This document shows positions 1 through 15,099 of a stretch of 64,000 nt of DNA, one piece after another; the stretch's first letter is position 1; every line of letters starts with the position of its first letter. The translations under genes and the position numbers were made by a program. Under the pieces are notes generated by a model, which ran no database searches, was not told the DNA's origin, and worked only from the letters and a program-made list of their open reading frames with translations. This DNA is from Trebouxia sp. TZW2008 (lineage: Eukaryota > Chlorophyta > Trebouxiophyceae > Trebouxiales > Trebouxiaceae): the NCBI GenBank assembly GCA_002118135.1, contig BDIU01000059.1, forward strand, positions 62,001-126,000, in the 5' to 3' direction.

Positions 1-131
1 AATCATGAACTATTTGTTCCTCAGTCAATGCCTGGTTTCTCAAATTGCTGTGTGTTGTGCGTCCTTGCTCAGCTGGCAAAAATGCCACAACCCTCCTGTC
101 AGCATTGCTGCAACCCTGGTGTTTTTTGCAG

Positions 132-1969
132 GGCTTTGACTGCTCGATGTTTGACCGTCAGTATTGTCAACGACATGCTTGTTATATCAGCTGCTAGTTC
201 CTCAGCAAGCAGCGACTGGCCTGATGTGCAAGACATACAGGCAGGGCGTGCAGGCACAGATGGCAATGAAGCTGCAGGTGAGCATTTTTTATGACAATCA
301 TCATTACGCTTTCCATTACATGTGCTAGGGGTGTGGCGCGCAAGACTTGTCTCAACAATCCAGCTTGTTCATACGCCATGGTAGAACCATCTGATGTTCA
401 GCTGAGCATTTGATGCGATGTTGCAACTGTTCTGGCATCACAAACATCTCTACAACATTACTTGGGGACAAGTTCACAGGCCATGCACCGTTGCAAGCTA
501 GAACATCAGCAGTGTTGATGTCGATACAGCACATTAGAATCCCATGGTCCTGCCTCATACAGGCTCCTGTAATATGTTGCGCCTGATTGCTTTTTACTTC
601 CAGTTTGCAATTTGTCAGCTGACAGTTTCTTTCCACTTCATCATGCTCTTTTCATAGGCTTGCAGACAGGCAGCACCTTGCTTCTGACCTTTGCTCTCGA
701 TCCCTGTTGTCATCACCCTGAAGAGGCACAGGTGTTTGATACCAATGCTAAAATGGTGTTCTCATAAGGGCGTGCTACATCTGCAGGTCCAGCAGTCGCT
801 GCTCAAGTGCCTCAGCCCCAAAGACGGGTCACATTTGCAACGCCTATTGCCACTGCCAGTTCGCCTGCTGCTGAAGACAGCGACACAGTTGCAGCTGTTC
901 AGCAGGTCAATACTGATTGGATCAGCAGACTGCAGCATATCAGTCATCAGCGCCAAGCGCCGCAACCATAGCTCACAGAATAGCATCTGCTGGTCGGTCA
1001 GCTGAAGGACAGCTGGCTGTGAGCCTGACTGAGAGGGCCACTGCTGCTGCTGAACATATGCCTTGGGCAGCGCCACTGTCCTTTGTCCATGGGTCCAGCA
1101 TTCACAGCCCTGGCATAGAGTATGAGCGGAGCTATGCAAGAGCACCCTGGCAATACTTACCGTTTGCCTCACGGTTGCGACAGCTCATGCGTGACAGCCT
1201 TTTGCAGCTGCTGCTGGGAACTAGGGAAACAGATGCATCTGCCCAGCTGCCAACAGTGCAAAGCACAGAAGCCATGGAGCTGCTACCAGTGCAAAGCACA
1301 GAACCCACAGGGGTGCCAACAGTGCAAAGCACAGAGGCCACAGGGCTTAGTCTCACTGCTGACAGGCAACCTGCTGAGGTACAGCTGGCTGCGTTGCTGA
1401 CACAGAGGGCCGCTGCTGCTGCTATGCCTTGGGAAGCGCCTGTGGCGTTCGCTGTCAGACCTGATCCCCTTAGCCCTAATGCACAGCTAGAGCAAATCTT
1501 GTCAGACACTGTCAGGGACAGTGTAACCCTGACCACTGACCCCTTTGCAGCAGTGTTGCAAGGCTTCGGGCAATTGCCTGTGAACGTCACCTCGGCAACC
1601 AGACGGCCAACTGCAGATGTTCATGCAGCACCAAGCGCTGCTGGTCAGTCTGTGGTAGTGTCCAACTCAATACGCCCAGACAGGCAGGCTGGCAGTGTTG
1701 CATTCCACAGCCAAGCACAATCTCAGCCTGCAGATAGTCAGGGCGGCTGCATTGTTTCAGATGTCAGCAGAGCCCAAATGCAGGCGCCAGTAACTGCAGA
1801 ACCTCCTCATGACATTGACATCATGCACACCGGTCATGTGATGCACACTCGCCAGACAGTATCAAATGCAGCGCAGATCAGCAGCGCTCGCTTTGATATC
1901 TCTTCAGATGCTGACTCAGCTCCGCTGATGCTCTCAGCTGAGCTCAGTTTTGCAGCTTTGCTTGACTAG
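132..1969 (+). CDS. Ser/Ala/Gln-rich protein, 3' part (unrecognised)
   Basis: I do not recognise this gene. The last exon is open from about 926 to the TAG at 1967-1969 (about 347 codons) and is rich in Ala, Ser, Gln and Thr. It contains an internal repeat: a block ending MPWAAPLSF is echoed by MPWEAPVAF about 110 residues later. Between them lie three 11-codon units starting VQSTE. A plausible earlier exon is 132-277 (acceptor at 131, donor gctgcag/gtgagc). Between 788 and about 970 a second frame is also open (it reads RRVTFATPIATAS), so the exon structure there is unresolved. The 5' end lies outside the window. A repetitive, probably disordered protein is all I can infer; no domain or catalytic motif is visible. 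Confidence 0.4.
1254..1352 (+). repeat. 33-bp in-frame tandem repeat, three units
   Basis: The string cagtgcaaagcacaga starts at 1254, 1287 and 1320, a 33-bp period. It lies in the open frame and gives three 11-residue units beginning VQSTE. The period is a whole number of codons, so the array keeps the frame. Confidence 0.7.
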
Positions 1970-2351
1970 CTCTGGCCATTCAGGTCGTCATGATGAAGGA
2001 CATGTTTCGTGAGGAAACAGCTTGCCTCTGCAATGCTTTGCACATTTCAATCTCTCTGTGACACGAGCCCACTGGCTTTGGAGCATCTGGCATTGGCATG
2101 GTGACCACCATCACTGACCCACCTTTGTCATGCTGTAATGCCATGTATGACTAGCACGTATGTTGTTCACACGCTACTTGAAAGCACACCCTCAACTTTC
2201 TTCTAGCGCATGCACAGATGCAAGGCTGAAAATTGCTCAAGACAGGCAGAATAGACTCTGGGATCTGTTGGGTCTGAGAGAGAGAGAGAGAGGGGGAGAG
2301 ATTACACGCTTTGGCCAGCCAACAAGTCTGATCGCGCGTGTCGAAACCTGA
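1970..2351. other. 3' flank with a GA microsatellite
   Basis: No gene is seen here. A TGTAA pentamer, the usual chlorophyte polyadenylation signal, occurs near 2134, about 165 bp past the upstream stop codon. A (GA)n tract lies at about 2277-2301, just beyond the 3' end of the reverse-transcriptase fragment. Confidence 0.5.
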
Positions 2352-3599
2352 TCAAATATTGAGACAATCAAGGCAATCACAAATGAACTTGAACACCTGC
2401 ATATGATCCCTTTGACCAAAAAATGATCTCACAGTGTCAGTCTGAGATGTGAAAAGAGAAGCATACTGCTGCCTAAGCGGCTGTAAAAGATTGCATTCAA
2501 ACACAAGATGAAACTCATCAGCAATTGACCCAGAGCCACAGTGAGCACAAATCCTGTCTGCCCTATTGACCCGTGGCCCGCCTGCTAGGCCATGAATGGC
2601 AACAGGCAACTTATGTGAAGCAAGCCTGAACTGCAAAAAACGCTGCATGCGCCTGGCAGAAAAAGGAAACTGACAATAAAGCCGCTGCTTGCTGTATGGC
2701 CTAAACCAGTGATGGTAAGTGCAACTCAACACCCCAGCAGAAGGGGCAGAGTACAAGTCAAAATCATGAACACCCTGCAAGCTGCCATGCAATAGCTGTA
2801 TAATACTAGGAGCATCCAAAATCAAGACATCAGTGACACTAGGAGACACATGATAGTTGATGGAGCGCAGGCTGTAAAAAACAGATCCACAAAAGTTCCT
2901 AGCCCCTCGCGCAGCATCTGCCTGATTGTCCAACAGTATCGTGTGGAAAAAAGACCCATGAGGGGTAGCAGCAAGCCTATTGTAAAACTGTAAAGTCTGT
3001 TGCCACCAAAACACCTTGAGAGCTGTCAAGCCAAGCTCTGTAAGCAACATTGAACTGGGTGTGTTGAAACGCACCCCACAAACATGCCGTAAAAACCTAG
3101 CATAAATCTGCTCTAAGTCAGAGCGCGCCCCGTTTGCAGCAGCAGATTGAGGGCTGTGCATGCCCCAAAGCTCACAACCATAATGAATAGTGGGCACCAA
3201 AACACTCTGTAGTAGTTGCAACTTCAAATTGACTGTGTTGCAACACTGCAACTGCGAGTGTCGGCGCTGCACCACAGCCCAAGAACCTGTCGCCTTGGCC
3301 CTCAAAGGCCTGATGAGGTGAGATATGTCGCCTGATGAATGGAAATGCAGGCCCAAATATTTGAAAGAGTCCACCTGCTCCAAAGCCTGCCCATTGCATG
3401 TGAACTGAGCTGCAGCCACAGGCGCTGAGGACACCACCATGACCTTGGTTTTTGCAATACTGATGTCCATGTGCATGGTGTGGCAAAAGTTTGATAAAGA
3501 GTCAATGAGAGCCTGTAAGTGGAGTGGGCTGCCTGCCACCAAGCTAATGTCATCAGCATACTCTAAGTCCGTCAAGCGATGAGAGCCTGTGATTTCTTG
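2352..3599 (-). mobile_element. 5'-truncated non-LTR (LINE-like) reverse transcriptase
   Basis: One uninterrupted frame of about 415 codons runs on the minus strand. It opens almost at once into LTDLEYADDISLVAGS, the catalytic YADD box (motif C) of reverse transcriptases. Motif D and the thumb follow, including FKYLGLHFHSSG, typical of LINE polymerases. The C-terminus has a CxxC...H...C zinc-binding motif (ICAHCGSGS, then FHLVFEC), as in many non-LTR elements. The finger and palm motifs, endonuclease and any ORF1 are missing; an in-frame stop lies just upstream at about 3600. The fragment fits incomplete reverse transcription or later decay. The long intact frame suggests a fairly recent insertion. 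No terminal repeat or clear target-site duplication was found by eye. Confidence 0.85.
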
Positions 3600-3949
3600 C
3601 TATGACCAGCACAACTTAATCAATGAATCCATCAATTTTTACTGTCTTGAGGACCCAACAGGGGGTCATATAGACGATGTCAAGAGAAATTCTGTTCTAG
3701 CTATAACAACATACATACATTCGCTTATAGTGATGGTTTCACATGACATGCAATCCATCAGAAAATGTCATCAGTATAAAATGAAAAAGAAGCTTGCACA
3801 CCTTCACACTATGTGTAGGTGTTATACTAGCAAGAGTGATGCCACTAAATTGCGTTTTGTCTTTTTTGCAAAGTCAATCTTGTGCATCACAACTCAAGCA
3901 CTGAGTCTGTCAAATTCGACCTTTGCAGAGACAAGCAAACAAAAGGCCT
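3600..3949. other. AT-rich stretch, no gene seen
   Basis: Base composition is visibly more AT-rich than the neighbours. No convincing reading frame, repeat or RNA gene is seen. It separates the truncated reverse transcriptase from the orphan exon and may be degraded element sequence or a 3' UTR. Confidence 0.35.
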
Positions 3950-4222
3950 TCATGCCACAATGACTGCTGGAGCCTTTTGTGCTTGCCCCAATTTGCAGTT
4001 GTATGTCTCATCAGCCCAATGGTACTTGAGGTGGGATCCCCTGAAGAAGGGCTTGTGACCTTTGGTTTTCAATACTTGAAAGTCCTCAGAGAGTTGTTCT
4101 CTATCTTGCTGTTGTAGCCTTGTGAGGTAATCGTCACGACTGATGCCCTTTTGCCTGAGCGCTTTGGCATTCTTCAGAAACGAGTGCTTCTTATCAAGGG
4201 TGTCAAATGATACTTGAACCTC
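3950..4222 (-). CDS. Orphan C-terminal coding exon, Lys-rich protein
   Basis: About 90 codons follow a good minus-strand acceptor (ttgcttgcag/G at 4222/4223) and end at a stop at 3950-3952. The composition is protein-like and charged: it has DKKHSFLKNAKALRQKG, then a Gln/Asp-rich helix and KTKGHKPFFRG. The basic KPFF patch after a charged helix recalls ribosome-biogenesis proteins of the RRP36 type, but this is too weak for a name. No in-frame ATG is present, so an upstream exon is needed. That exon would have to lie across or beyond the start of the divergently transcribed sulfite reductase gene. It may be the 3' end of an overlapping gene or a broken gene fragment. Confidence 0.35.
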   Translation of the reverse strand, partial: EVQVSFDTLDKKHSFLKNAKALRQKGISRDDYLTRLQQQDREQLSEDFQVLKTKGHKPFFRGSHLKYHWADETYNCKLGQAQKAPAVIVA

Positions 4223-4393
4223 CTGCAAGCAACTCGATGTCACGTGCGGGTCAAACACGTGAGCGTCGATATTGTAATTTCACCTCAAGTGAATTAGCGA
4301 TGACGACAGTCTCATGTTGAGCCGGGCTGCACGTCGCCGGTATACTACGCTGCTTGACAGTGTTTCCCGAGTGCAAGGCACTTGTAAGCAATC
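4223..4393. promoter_or_regulatory. 5' flank of the sulfite reductase gene
   Basis: This 170-bp gap precedes the sulfite reductase ATG and must hold its transcription start. No TATA box or other defined element is recognised. An upstream ATG at 4314, in another frame, runs into the coding region. Confidence 0.3.
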
Positions 4394-7300
4394 ATGGAAG
4401 GCCTCAGAGGCGCCTTTGCCGGACAGCAGTTGTCATGCGGCAGGCTATCGACAAGGCCGGCAAGAGCAGCAGGCCCTACGACCTGTGTTGCTACTCCAAC
4501 CAAACCGCCCTCGACTAAACTTGCCAAGCGCAGCAAGGTCGAAATCACCAAAGAGAAAAGCGACTTTCTGCGGCATCCATTGATGGAGGAGCTCGTCAAC
4601 AGCAACTCGTATATCAGCGAAGACGCTGTACAGCTTATGAAGTTTCATGGCAGCTATCAGCAAGATCATAGGGAAAAGCGTGCTTTTGGACAGGGCAAGT
4701 TTTACCAGTTCATGATGCGCACCAGACAGCCCGGCGGCACAGTACCAAATCAGCTGTATTTGACTATGGATGACTTGTCAGAGCAGGTGTGAAAGACGGT
4801 GTTTTATGGTTAAAGAAGTTGCAGATTTGGCATCATGTCAAGGCATTTCTGCTTCAGTCCAACCCTAATTTTGTTTGTATGCAACGCAGTATGGCAATGG
4901 CACACTGCGGCTGACTACAAGGCAGGCATATCAGCTGCATGGGGTGCTCAAGCAAGACTTGAAGACTGTGTTCTCATCAGTCATCAAGAACATGGGATCA
5001 ACATTAGCAGCATGCGGCGATGTCAACAGAAATGTCATGGCATCTCCTGCACCTTACAAGAACCGCCCAGAGTACCAGTATGCCACGCAGTACGCGAATG
5101 ACATAGCAGACTTGCTAGCGCCGCAGTCAGGAGCTTACTATGATGTGTGGCTTGATGGCGAGAAGTTCTTCTCGCATGAGATGGAGGTGTGCGCTCTCTC
5201 CTCCTGCATATCTGCAATCCTGCAAACCTGCAGAGCTTTTGGAAGTGTACTTATCAAACCCAGCTCTCCTTTGTTGACGCAAAGCTAGTCGCTTTCAGGC
5301 TTCTGGTCGCGCTGCACAATGCATGCTGCACCAGCTCAGCTGCAATTGCAGTCGGGCTCAGAGCTGACTTGACAAGCTTTGTTCGACAACCCCTGATGAC
5401 TGGACTGCAGATGTTGTGCAGCACTTGCACCTTGTTGACCTGTATGCAGCTGCTGCTATGTACCAGCATTTGTTGCTTTTCCTGCAAGTGATGAACAGGA
5501 ACAAGAAGCTCAGTAGTGCCTGTCTTCTGTGCAGAATCCCAAGGTGACTGCAGACAGAGCCTTCAACGGCTACGGCACAAACTTTGAGAACTCACCAGAG
5601 CCTATCTATGGCAACCTGTTCCTGCCCCGCAAGTTCAAGATAGCAATCACAGTACCAGGGGACAACAGCGTGGACCTCTTCACCAATGACATTGGGCTGG
5701 TTGTGATCACAAGCCCTTCTGGGGAACTTGAGGGCTTTGATGTAGTCGTGGGCGGCGGCATGGGCAGAACTCACAGAAATGAGAACACATTCGCTCGGCT
5801 GGCTGATGCTATTGGGTTTGTTCCCAAGGAGGACATCTTCCATGCTGTCAAGTCTATAGTTGCCACACAGCGTGACTACGGGCGAAGGGATGACAGGAAG
5901 CAATCCAGGCTGAAGTACCTTGTCAATGAATGGGGCATTGACAAGTTCCGGTCTGTGGTCGAGCAGTACTACGGCAAGCGCTTCCAGCCTTTCAGGTATG
6001 CTTTGTTGGCAGTCAATGTATCATGCCCTTCACTGTGAGCATCTTGCATTTGCGCAGTTCTTCTGCATCTGAGGTCATGCGTGCCAGCAACAGAGCTTTA
6101 GCCTATGTCATGCACACTTGTGACGTATCTGTGGCGTTGTCATGGTTTGCACAAAGTGGTCTATGCTGGCATTGTTGCAGCTCATCCTTTGCCAGCTGCC
6201 AGTTGTTGTACACAATGCCTGATCAAGCGCATTTGCCTGATGGCCGCTTGCGGCCAAATTGTCTGTTACTTTAGTCTGGATCTGCTTATGGCAGCTGTTC
6301 ACCTCAAACATACAAGGCAGAACAGTTTTTTCAAAGTCTGCCTATATGCAGGCCTCTACCCAAGTGGGAATTCCAGGACTTCCTGGGCTGGATGGATCAA
6401 GGCGATGGTAAGCAGGCTTATGGCATCTTCATTCAAAATGGGCGCCTCAAGGGGGACATGAAGAAAGCCCTCAGGAGAGTGATTGAGCGATACGAGCTGC
6501 CTGTGCGGATAACACCCAACCAGAACCTCATCCTGTGTGACATCGAGGAGTCCTGGAAGTCAGATATCATCTCAACGCTCTCCACTGCTGGTGTCAGGTG
6601 TGTGTGACTTACCCTGTGGTGTGTTATAAAGCGTTTTTGCAAATCTATCTGTTGTCATGAACATGTCTAGAAACTATTGTCAAGCTCCTTCTTTTGACTA
6701 CCTACCAACTGTAGGATGTCACTTCGGCACTACATCAGGGTATTGATTGTACAGCTCCGGTCAGGCTTGTCTTGTCAAAATGTCTCGGGCATGCTTTTGG
6801 TGCAATGCATCTGTCTTGTCTGGCTTGTCAAGCTCATCCAATACTTGCTGATGATGTGCTCCTGTTCTGCACATGCACTTGCTGATGACGGCAGGGCATG
6901 ATCTCAAACTGCCACATTGGCTGGGGCTCACAGCAGCTCTGCTCTGTCTGGCAGGGATGCAGATGGTCTAGACAAGATCACACGCTACTCCATGGGCTGC
7001 CCAGCCCTACCACTGTGCGGTCTAGCAATTGGTGAAGCAGAGCGCGGCTTGCCAGACATCAACATCCGCATACGGGCGCTGATGGACCGGCTAGGCTTTG
7101 GCCCTGAGGAGCACTTCCATGTCAGGATGACTGGATGCCCTAACGGCTGCGTCAGGCCATATATGGCTGAGCTAGGCTTTGTAGCTGATGGCCCTAACAG
7201 CTATCAGCTGTGGTTGGGCGGCACAGCGTCACAGACAAGGCTAGCTGAGCCTTTCATGGAGAGGATGAAAGTCCAGGTCCGCAACCCAGCTGAGACTTGC

Positions 7301-7894
7301 CTCCGTGTCTGCTTTCTGGCCGATCTTGTGCTCATGCTGTCTGTCTCATTGTCTTGCAGTTGATCTTGACTCTGTCTTGTTGCAATCATGCTTCATTAGC
7401 ACAGCAAACCCTGCACTGCACATAGGCAGCAAAATTCATTTGCTTGTCAGTCAGCAGCATATATAAAGGGACGTCACCCCCTGTTCGAGGCCTCTCAAAC
7501 ACGCCTAACGGCGCAGACTTTTGTTATCTTTTTCATAGCAGCATTTTGCTGAGGGGCAGCAGTCATAAAGTAATGGTTGAGAACATGCCAATGCTGGACA
7601 CTGACCATGTCCCTTTTGTATATGCAGAATATGGAGGCCACGCTTGAGCCCATTCTATACCTTTTCCACCAGCAGCGGCGGCACGAAGAGACACTAGGGG
7701 ACTTCTGTGCCCGAGTAGGCTTTGACAACATTAGAAAGTATTCATTTGGCTTTGTCTCTGAGTCTGAAGCCAGCAAGTTGCCCCAGATTGGTTTGCCTGA
7801 GGATGTGTACAAGTCATTGCAGTCTATGGCTGAGAAGCAAGGCAAAAGCCTAGCGCATGTGGCCTGTGAAGCTGTCAAGCATTATGTGCAGTAG
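4394..7894 (+). CDS. SIR: Sulfite reductase (ferredoxin), chloroplast
   Basis: Reduces sulfite to sulfide with six electrons from ferredoxin in the plastid, using siroheme coupled to a 4Fe-4S cluster. Exons: 4394-4786, 4890-5186, 5535-5995, 6352-6597, 6955-7276, 7628-7894; all introns GT-AG, phases continuous, 661 aa. The first ~55 residues are Ala/Arg/Ser/Thr-rich and look like a transit peptide. Then come the parachute half-domain ([20 protein letters not shown]) and the siroheme-binding repeat ([16 protein letters not shown]). The four cluster cysteines are at 481, 487, 527 and 531 (GCPALPLCG and [12 protein letters not shown]); the 6-40-4 spacing equals that of plant enzymes. The last ~35 residues (from about 629) form an extra segment resembling a ribbon-helix-helix fold ([20 protein letters not shown]). 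I saw no decayed exon copies in its introns, unlike most genes here. Confidence 0.95.
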
Positions 7895-8430
7895 CATCTG
7901 CCGTGTGCTTTGAGTAGGATAGGTGGTTGATGTTGTGATAGTTCACGTTCGATTTGTCTGGTCTGCACGTGTGGTTTTGTGATGGTCACTGTCCAAGGTG
8001 GATATTGGTCAATGCGTCATAGGCGTTACTATTAGCAGAATTTGATGCTTGGCAGTGCTATGCCACTTGTTGAGCGTACAGTCCGTTTGAGCGAATTTTG
8101 GCACTGAGTGCTGCAAGTTGAACAAAATTTCAGAAGCATGCTAGATCAAATTTGCCGTGCTTCCACGCCTGCTTGCGCTCAGCAGCACGGCAAGCACACT
8201 GAGTCCATTACCTAAAGGAAGCAGGAAATGTTCTATCTGCTACAGTTGACATCTCTGTCCATGAAATCTTTGGGTTCAGAAGGCAAATGCTACAGTAGCA
8301 AAGGCCTTGACCTAACCAAAGTGCAAAAGGTCAACATGTTGCTTACACATGCAGCAGCAGAGCAAGCAGTCGCCATTCATCTGATAAGTTCTGTGTCCGC
8401 TGACATAGGTTGTCGAGACCGTCTGCGCAG
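7895..8430. other. Intergenic: 3' flank of SIR and 5' flank of the YigZ-like gene
   Basis: No open frame of note lies here. The first exon and promoter of the downstream gene should be here, because its first recognised exon begins at an acceptor (gtctgcgcag) at 8430 in phase 1. An ATG-started frame at 8228 is possible but its splicing to 8431 is not in phase by any donor I could confirm. Confidence 0.35.
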
Positions 8431-10307
8431 TGTGGCACAAACACGGACCCAAACTGTCGAGACCCCTGTTGCGCTTCTGCTCGGTTGGAGTGATCAGGCG
8501 TGAAACACCTGTTGCCGCGAGATTGGCGCGTGCATGCAGCTCTGAAGCAAGTAGGTACGTGTTCACTATGTTCTCGGCCGATGTTCTGGACGTATATGAT
8601 GACATGACACCTTTGACGTATTTCAGCTGGCTTACGCTCAAGCAGCAACACACAGCTGTGCTCGAGGCTAAAAAGAGCAAGTTCTTGGCGACAGCATGGC
8701 CAATCACGGCCGTTAAACAGGTGCTTTGGCTTCGTGTCAAGCTACATTGGCACTGCACTATGCTGCAGCTGCGTTTAACAAAAAAAATTGCAGCTGGCAA
8801 GCCTGTGACTGACCCACATGCAGGCTGAGCAGTACATTGAGGCGCATAGAGACTTGTCAGCCAGCCACAATTGCTATGCATACAAGCTGGGACAGGAACA
8901 AAGGGCAACTGATGATGGAGAACCCTCAGGCACTGCTGGTCAGCCCATATTGACTGCCATTAATGCTGAAGACCTGAATGGCGTCTGTGTCCTGGTAACA
9001 AGGTGCTGTCTTGTCCTGACTCACAGCATCAGAAAACCAAAAAAAGAAAAGAAAGAGAGCAAAGTCTACGCCATGAGGCATCATAATGGGAGCCTCTGTC
9101 TAAAGACAGCCTGGGATTCACATTAGCATGATGGTCATATGCATCATGATATTGTTTTTGGTCCAGTCACGGTAGCATGCTTGACATGTTGAGCATCAGA
9201 TGTCTCACATTGTCTTTACAGCTGGCTGCCTCTGTGGAAAACCGGTGCAATCAGAATGATCGAGACTGACACTGAGGTCAATTTTCCAAAAATGGCTGAT
9301 GCAAGCCTTTCTGTGCATCTGACCCACTAGCTACCGTCCTGCAGGCATTACAGTGGCATCAAGCTTGGCTGGTGCTGTCCTGAGTAGCAGTATGCACAAA
9401 TGATGATTCAAGCTGTTTTGTGTCACTCACCGATCCCCAACAACCTGCAGACATTATGGCGGCACCAAGCTTGGGACTGGGGGCCTGGCCAGAGCCTACG
9501 GTGGTGCAGCAAGGGAGTGCCTGCAACTTGCTCAAAAGCAGGTCTACAAGATACAGACTGGCGTGGTAATAAAGGTGACAGATGCCAAGTCAGCGTGTGT
9601 CATGCTTAAGAATCAAAGGTCACATGTGTCATGCTTGGGTCAACAGCGTCAGATGCAGCTTGCAGCATCATGTTGGGCATGATAGCCCCAGCTTTTTGTG
9701 TCATTGCTGGATATTCATATAACCATACTCAGATTGTTTCATTTGCCTTGACCTCTTGTGTTTGTGTCTATTGCACAGCTTGGGCGTGCTTTTTTGCGCT
9801 ATCGTCCGCGCATCACGTGAGGAAAAACAGTGTCATGCGCTCAGCAGATGCAGCTGCTGATTTCACATCAAGAGTAAACAAGCAGCACCATGTGTCTCTG
9901 CGTAATTTTGGCTGAACTGATACCCTGAATTTCGTTGTGAGTGACAGCTTGGTCTATGGTCAGGTCAGTATTTAGCAAGCTGATGTTGCTTGCAAAGCTT
10001 ATGCAGCGTCTGTCTCATTTGCCAGGACGGTAAAGATTTCAGCGCGGGTGGCAACAGCCATCAGCTGAGCCCTTAATGACCACATGTCACTCACTTTGCT
10101 GATCTGCAGGTGCCATTCAGCAGTCTTGGGCCAGTGTATCAGGTGCTGAACAAGCATGATGCACAGCAGCGCACAGAAGAGTATCTGGCCAGCGGTGAAG
10201 TGCTCATCAAAGCTGAAATAGCCTTGGACAGCTTTGCAGACTTGCAGCATGACATGCTTGATGCCACTGCTGGCTCAGTAAGCCCTGAGCAGCAGCAGCA
10301 GCAGTGA
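8431..10307 (+). CDS. IMPACT/YigZ (UPF0029) family protein
   Basis: Matches the IMPACT/YigZ family, whose eukaryotic members act in translation control (GCN2 inhibition by IMPACT/Yih1) and whose bacterial members are of uncertain role. Exons supported by phase: 8431-8554, 8627-8718, 8824-9002, 9451-9574, and a last exon from about 10108 to the TGA at 10305-10307. Family blocks occur in order: LEAKKSKFLATAWPI; SHNCYAYKLG with DDGEPSGTAGQPIL; then HYGGTKLGTGGLARAYGGAA, the signature motif. The final exon carries the C-terminal ferredoxin-like half and ends in poly-Gln. No RWD domain is seen, so it is closer to bacterial YigZ than to animal IMPACT. The N-terminus (RPLLRFCSVGVIRR..., Arg/Ala-rich) could be an organelle targeting peptide. 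The start codon is not resolved; it lies upstream of 8431. Confidence 0.85.
9335..9380 (+). repeat. Decayed copy of YigZ-like exon 4 start, with acceptor
   Basis: The sequence cctgcag followed by a near match to exon 4 (cattac-agtggcatcaagctt against cattatggcggcaccaagctt at 9452) lies about 107 bp upstream of the used acceptor. The copy soon hits an in-frame stop. It carries the splice acceptor and only the 5' part of the exon. Confidence 0.7.
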
Positions 10308-10927
10308 TGAAACCAGAAAAGTCTATGCGTTTAGGCGTCATAATGCCTAACAGCAGTGATCCTTGCAAGGCCCACGCAGAAGCAAAGTAAAAGTCGACTG
10401 CATCGTGCCTGTGACTGTCCGGGGGAACAGATCAGAAGCATCATCTGTGAATTCAATGACTGCAAGGCAACTTTTAGGTTACTTGAAAACAGTGTAGCCT
10501 GTAGAGAAATGCAAATATTGCCTGCACTTTACCTGCATTTTCACACACATGTCCCACCTGTTACTGCATGCTACAAGTAGTCACTTGATGAATGTTATAG
10601 CACCGTTACTACTCCGCAAGGCAGCAATTGGCACAGCAAGTATGCTGACATGTAGCATCAACAACACTTCCGGTGAAGCAAGAGACCCCACTAACACGCA
10701 CAAAACAGCCGTTTCATGAATCAAATGTAAGCAGACACAGAGGTGTTCAACATGTAGGACATTCATGTAAGCTGCTAATTCATACCAACAATGAACACAG
10801 ATGCCAGCACTAGTGCATGCTCGCTTGTTCTGCCAATTGTCTCAACAGCAACCCGGGCCACCTCTATAGACAGAAGCTCCCACTATGACGCCTAATGACG
10901 TAAATTTTCCTTTTCTCAGCAACACAT
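10308..10927. other. Convergent intergenic region
   Basis: The 3' flanks of the YigZ-like gene (+) and the acetylornithine aminotransferase (-) meet here. A TGTAA occurs at about 10765. No other gene is seen. Confidence 0.4.
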
Positions 10928-14717
<3,790 letters not shown>

Positions 14718-15099
14718 GGTGATTGCTACAGCTCAAATGATGCTTTTGCTCGTTCTTTTGTGGTCAGTGCAGGTCAACAAGCTACGTGAGAGCAGTTGCG
14801 TGCAGAGCAGGGTGCAAAAGTTGGCAAGCCACATGGACCACGTGCGTAGCCTCAACATTACTAAGGACACAAAGCACCAAAGCAGCATTACTAACGACAC
14901 AGAGTCGAATCCGGTCTTGCATTTGTATGGGGTCATACTCGGCAGTTCGCGATGCCTGCTTTGTCACATCAACGCTGACACGACGCACAGTCTCACATGT
15001 CACCATACTGCTTGCATTGCTCGTCGTAGTCAGTTGAAGCAGAAATTTCAGGCAGCGAACGCCTGCCTCCCATACAACCGTTTAGTCGTATAAGTACAG
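14718..15099. promoter_or_regulatory. Bidirectional promoter between two aminotransferase genes
   Basis: The ATG codons of the acetylornithine aminotransferase (-, 14717) and the GABA-type aminotransferase (+, 15100) face away from each other across 382 bp. Both promoters must lie here. An imperfect direct repeat (cattactaaggacacaaag / cattactaacgacacagag) is at about 14857-14906. A 157-codon plus-strand frame crosses the region but starts inside the argD transit-peptide exon antisense and shows no domain. Confidence 0.6.

Noticed and set aside
4314..4583. Earlier ATG (4314) as the sulfite reductase start
   Set aside because: It is in another frame. The frame that continues into the conserved enzyme begins at the ATG at 4394.
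8228..8503. 91-codon frame as the N-terminus of the YigZ-like protein
   Set aside because: It is in a different frame from the exon at 8431, and no donor in suitable phase was confirmed.
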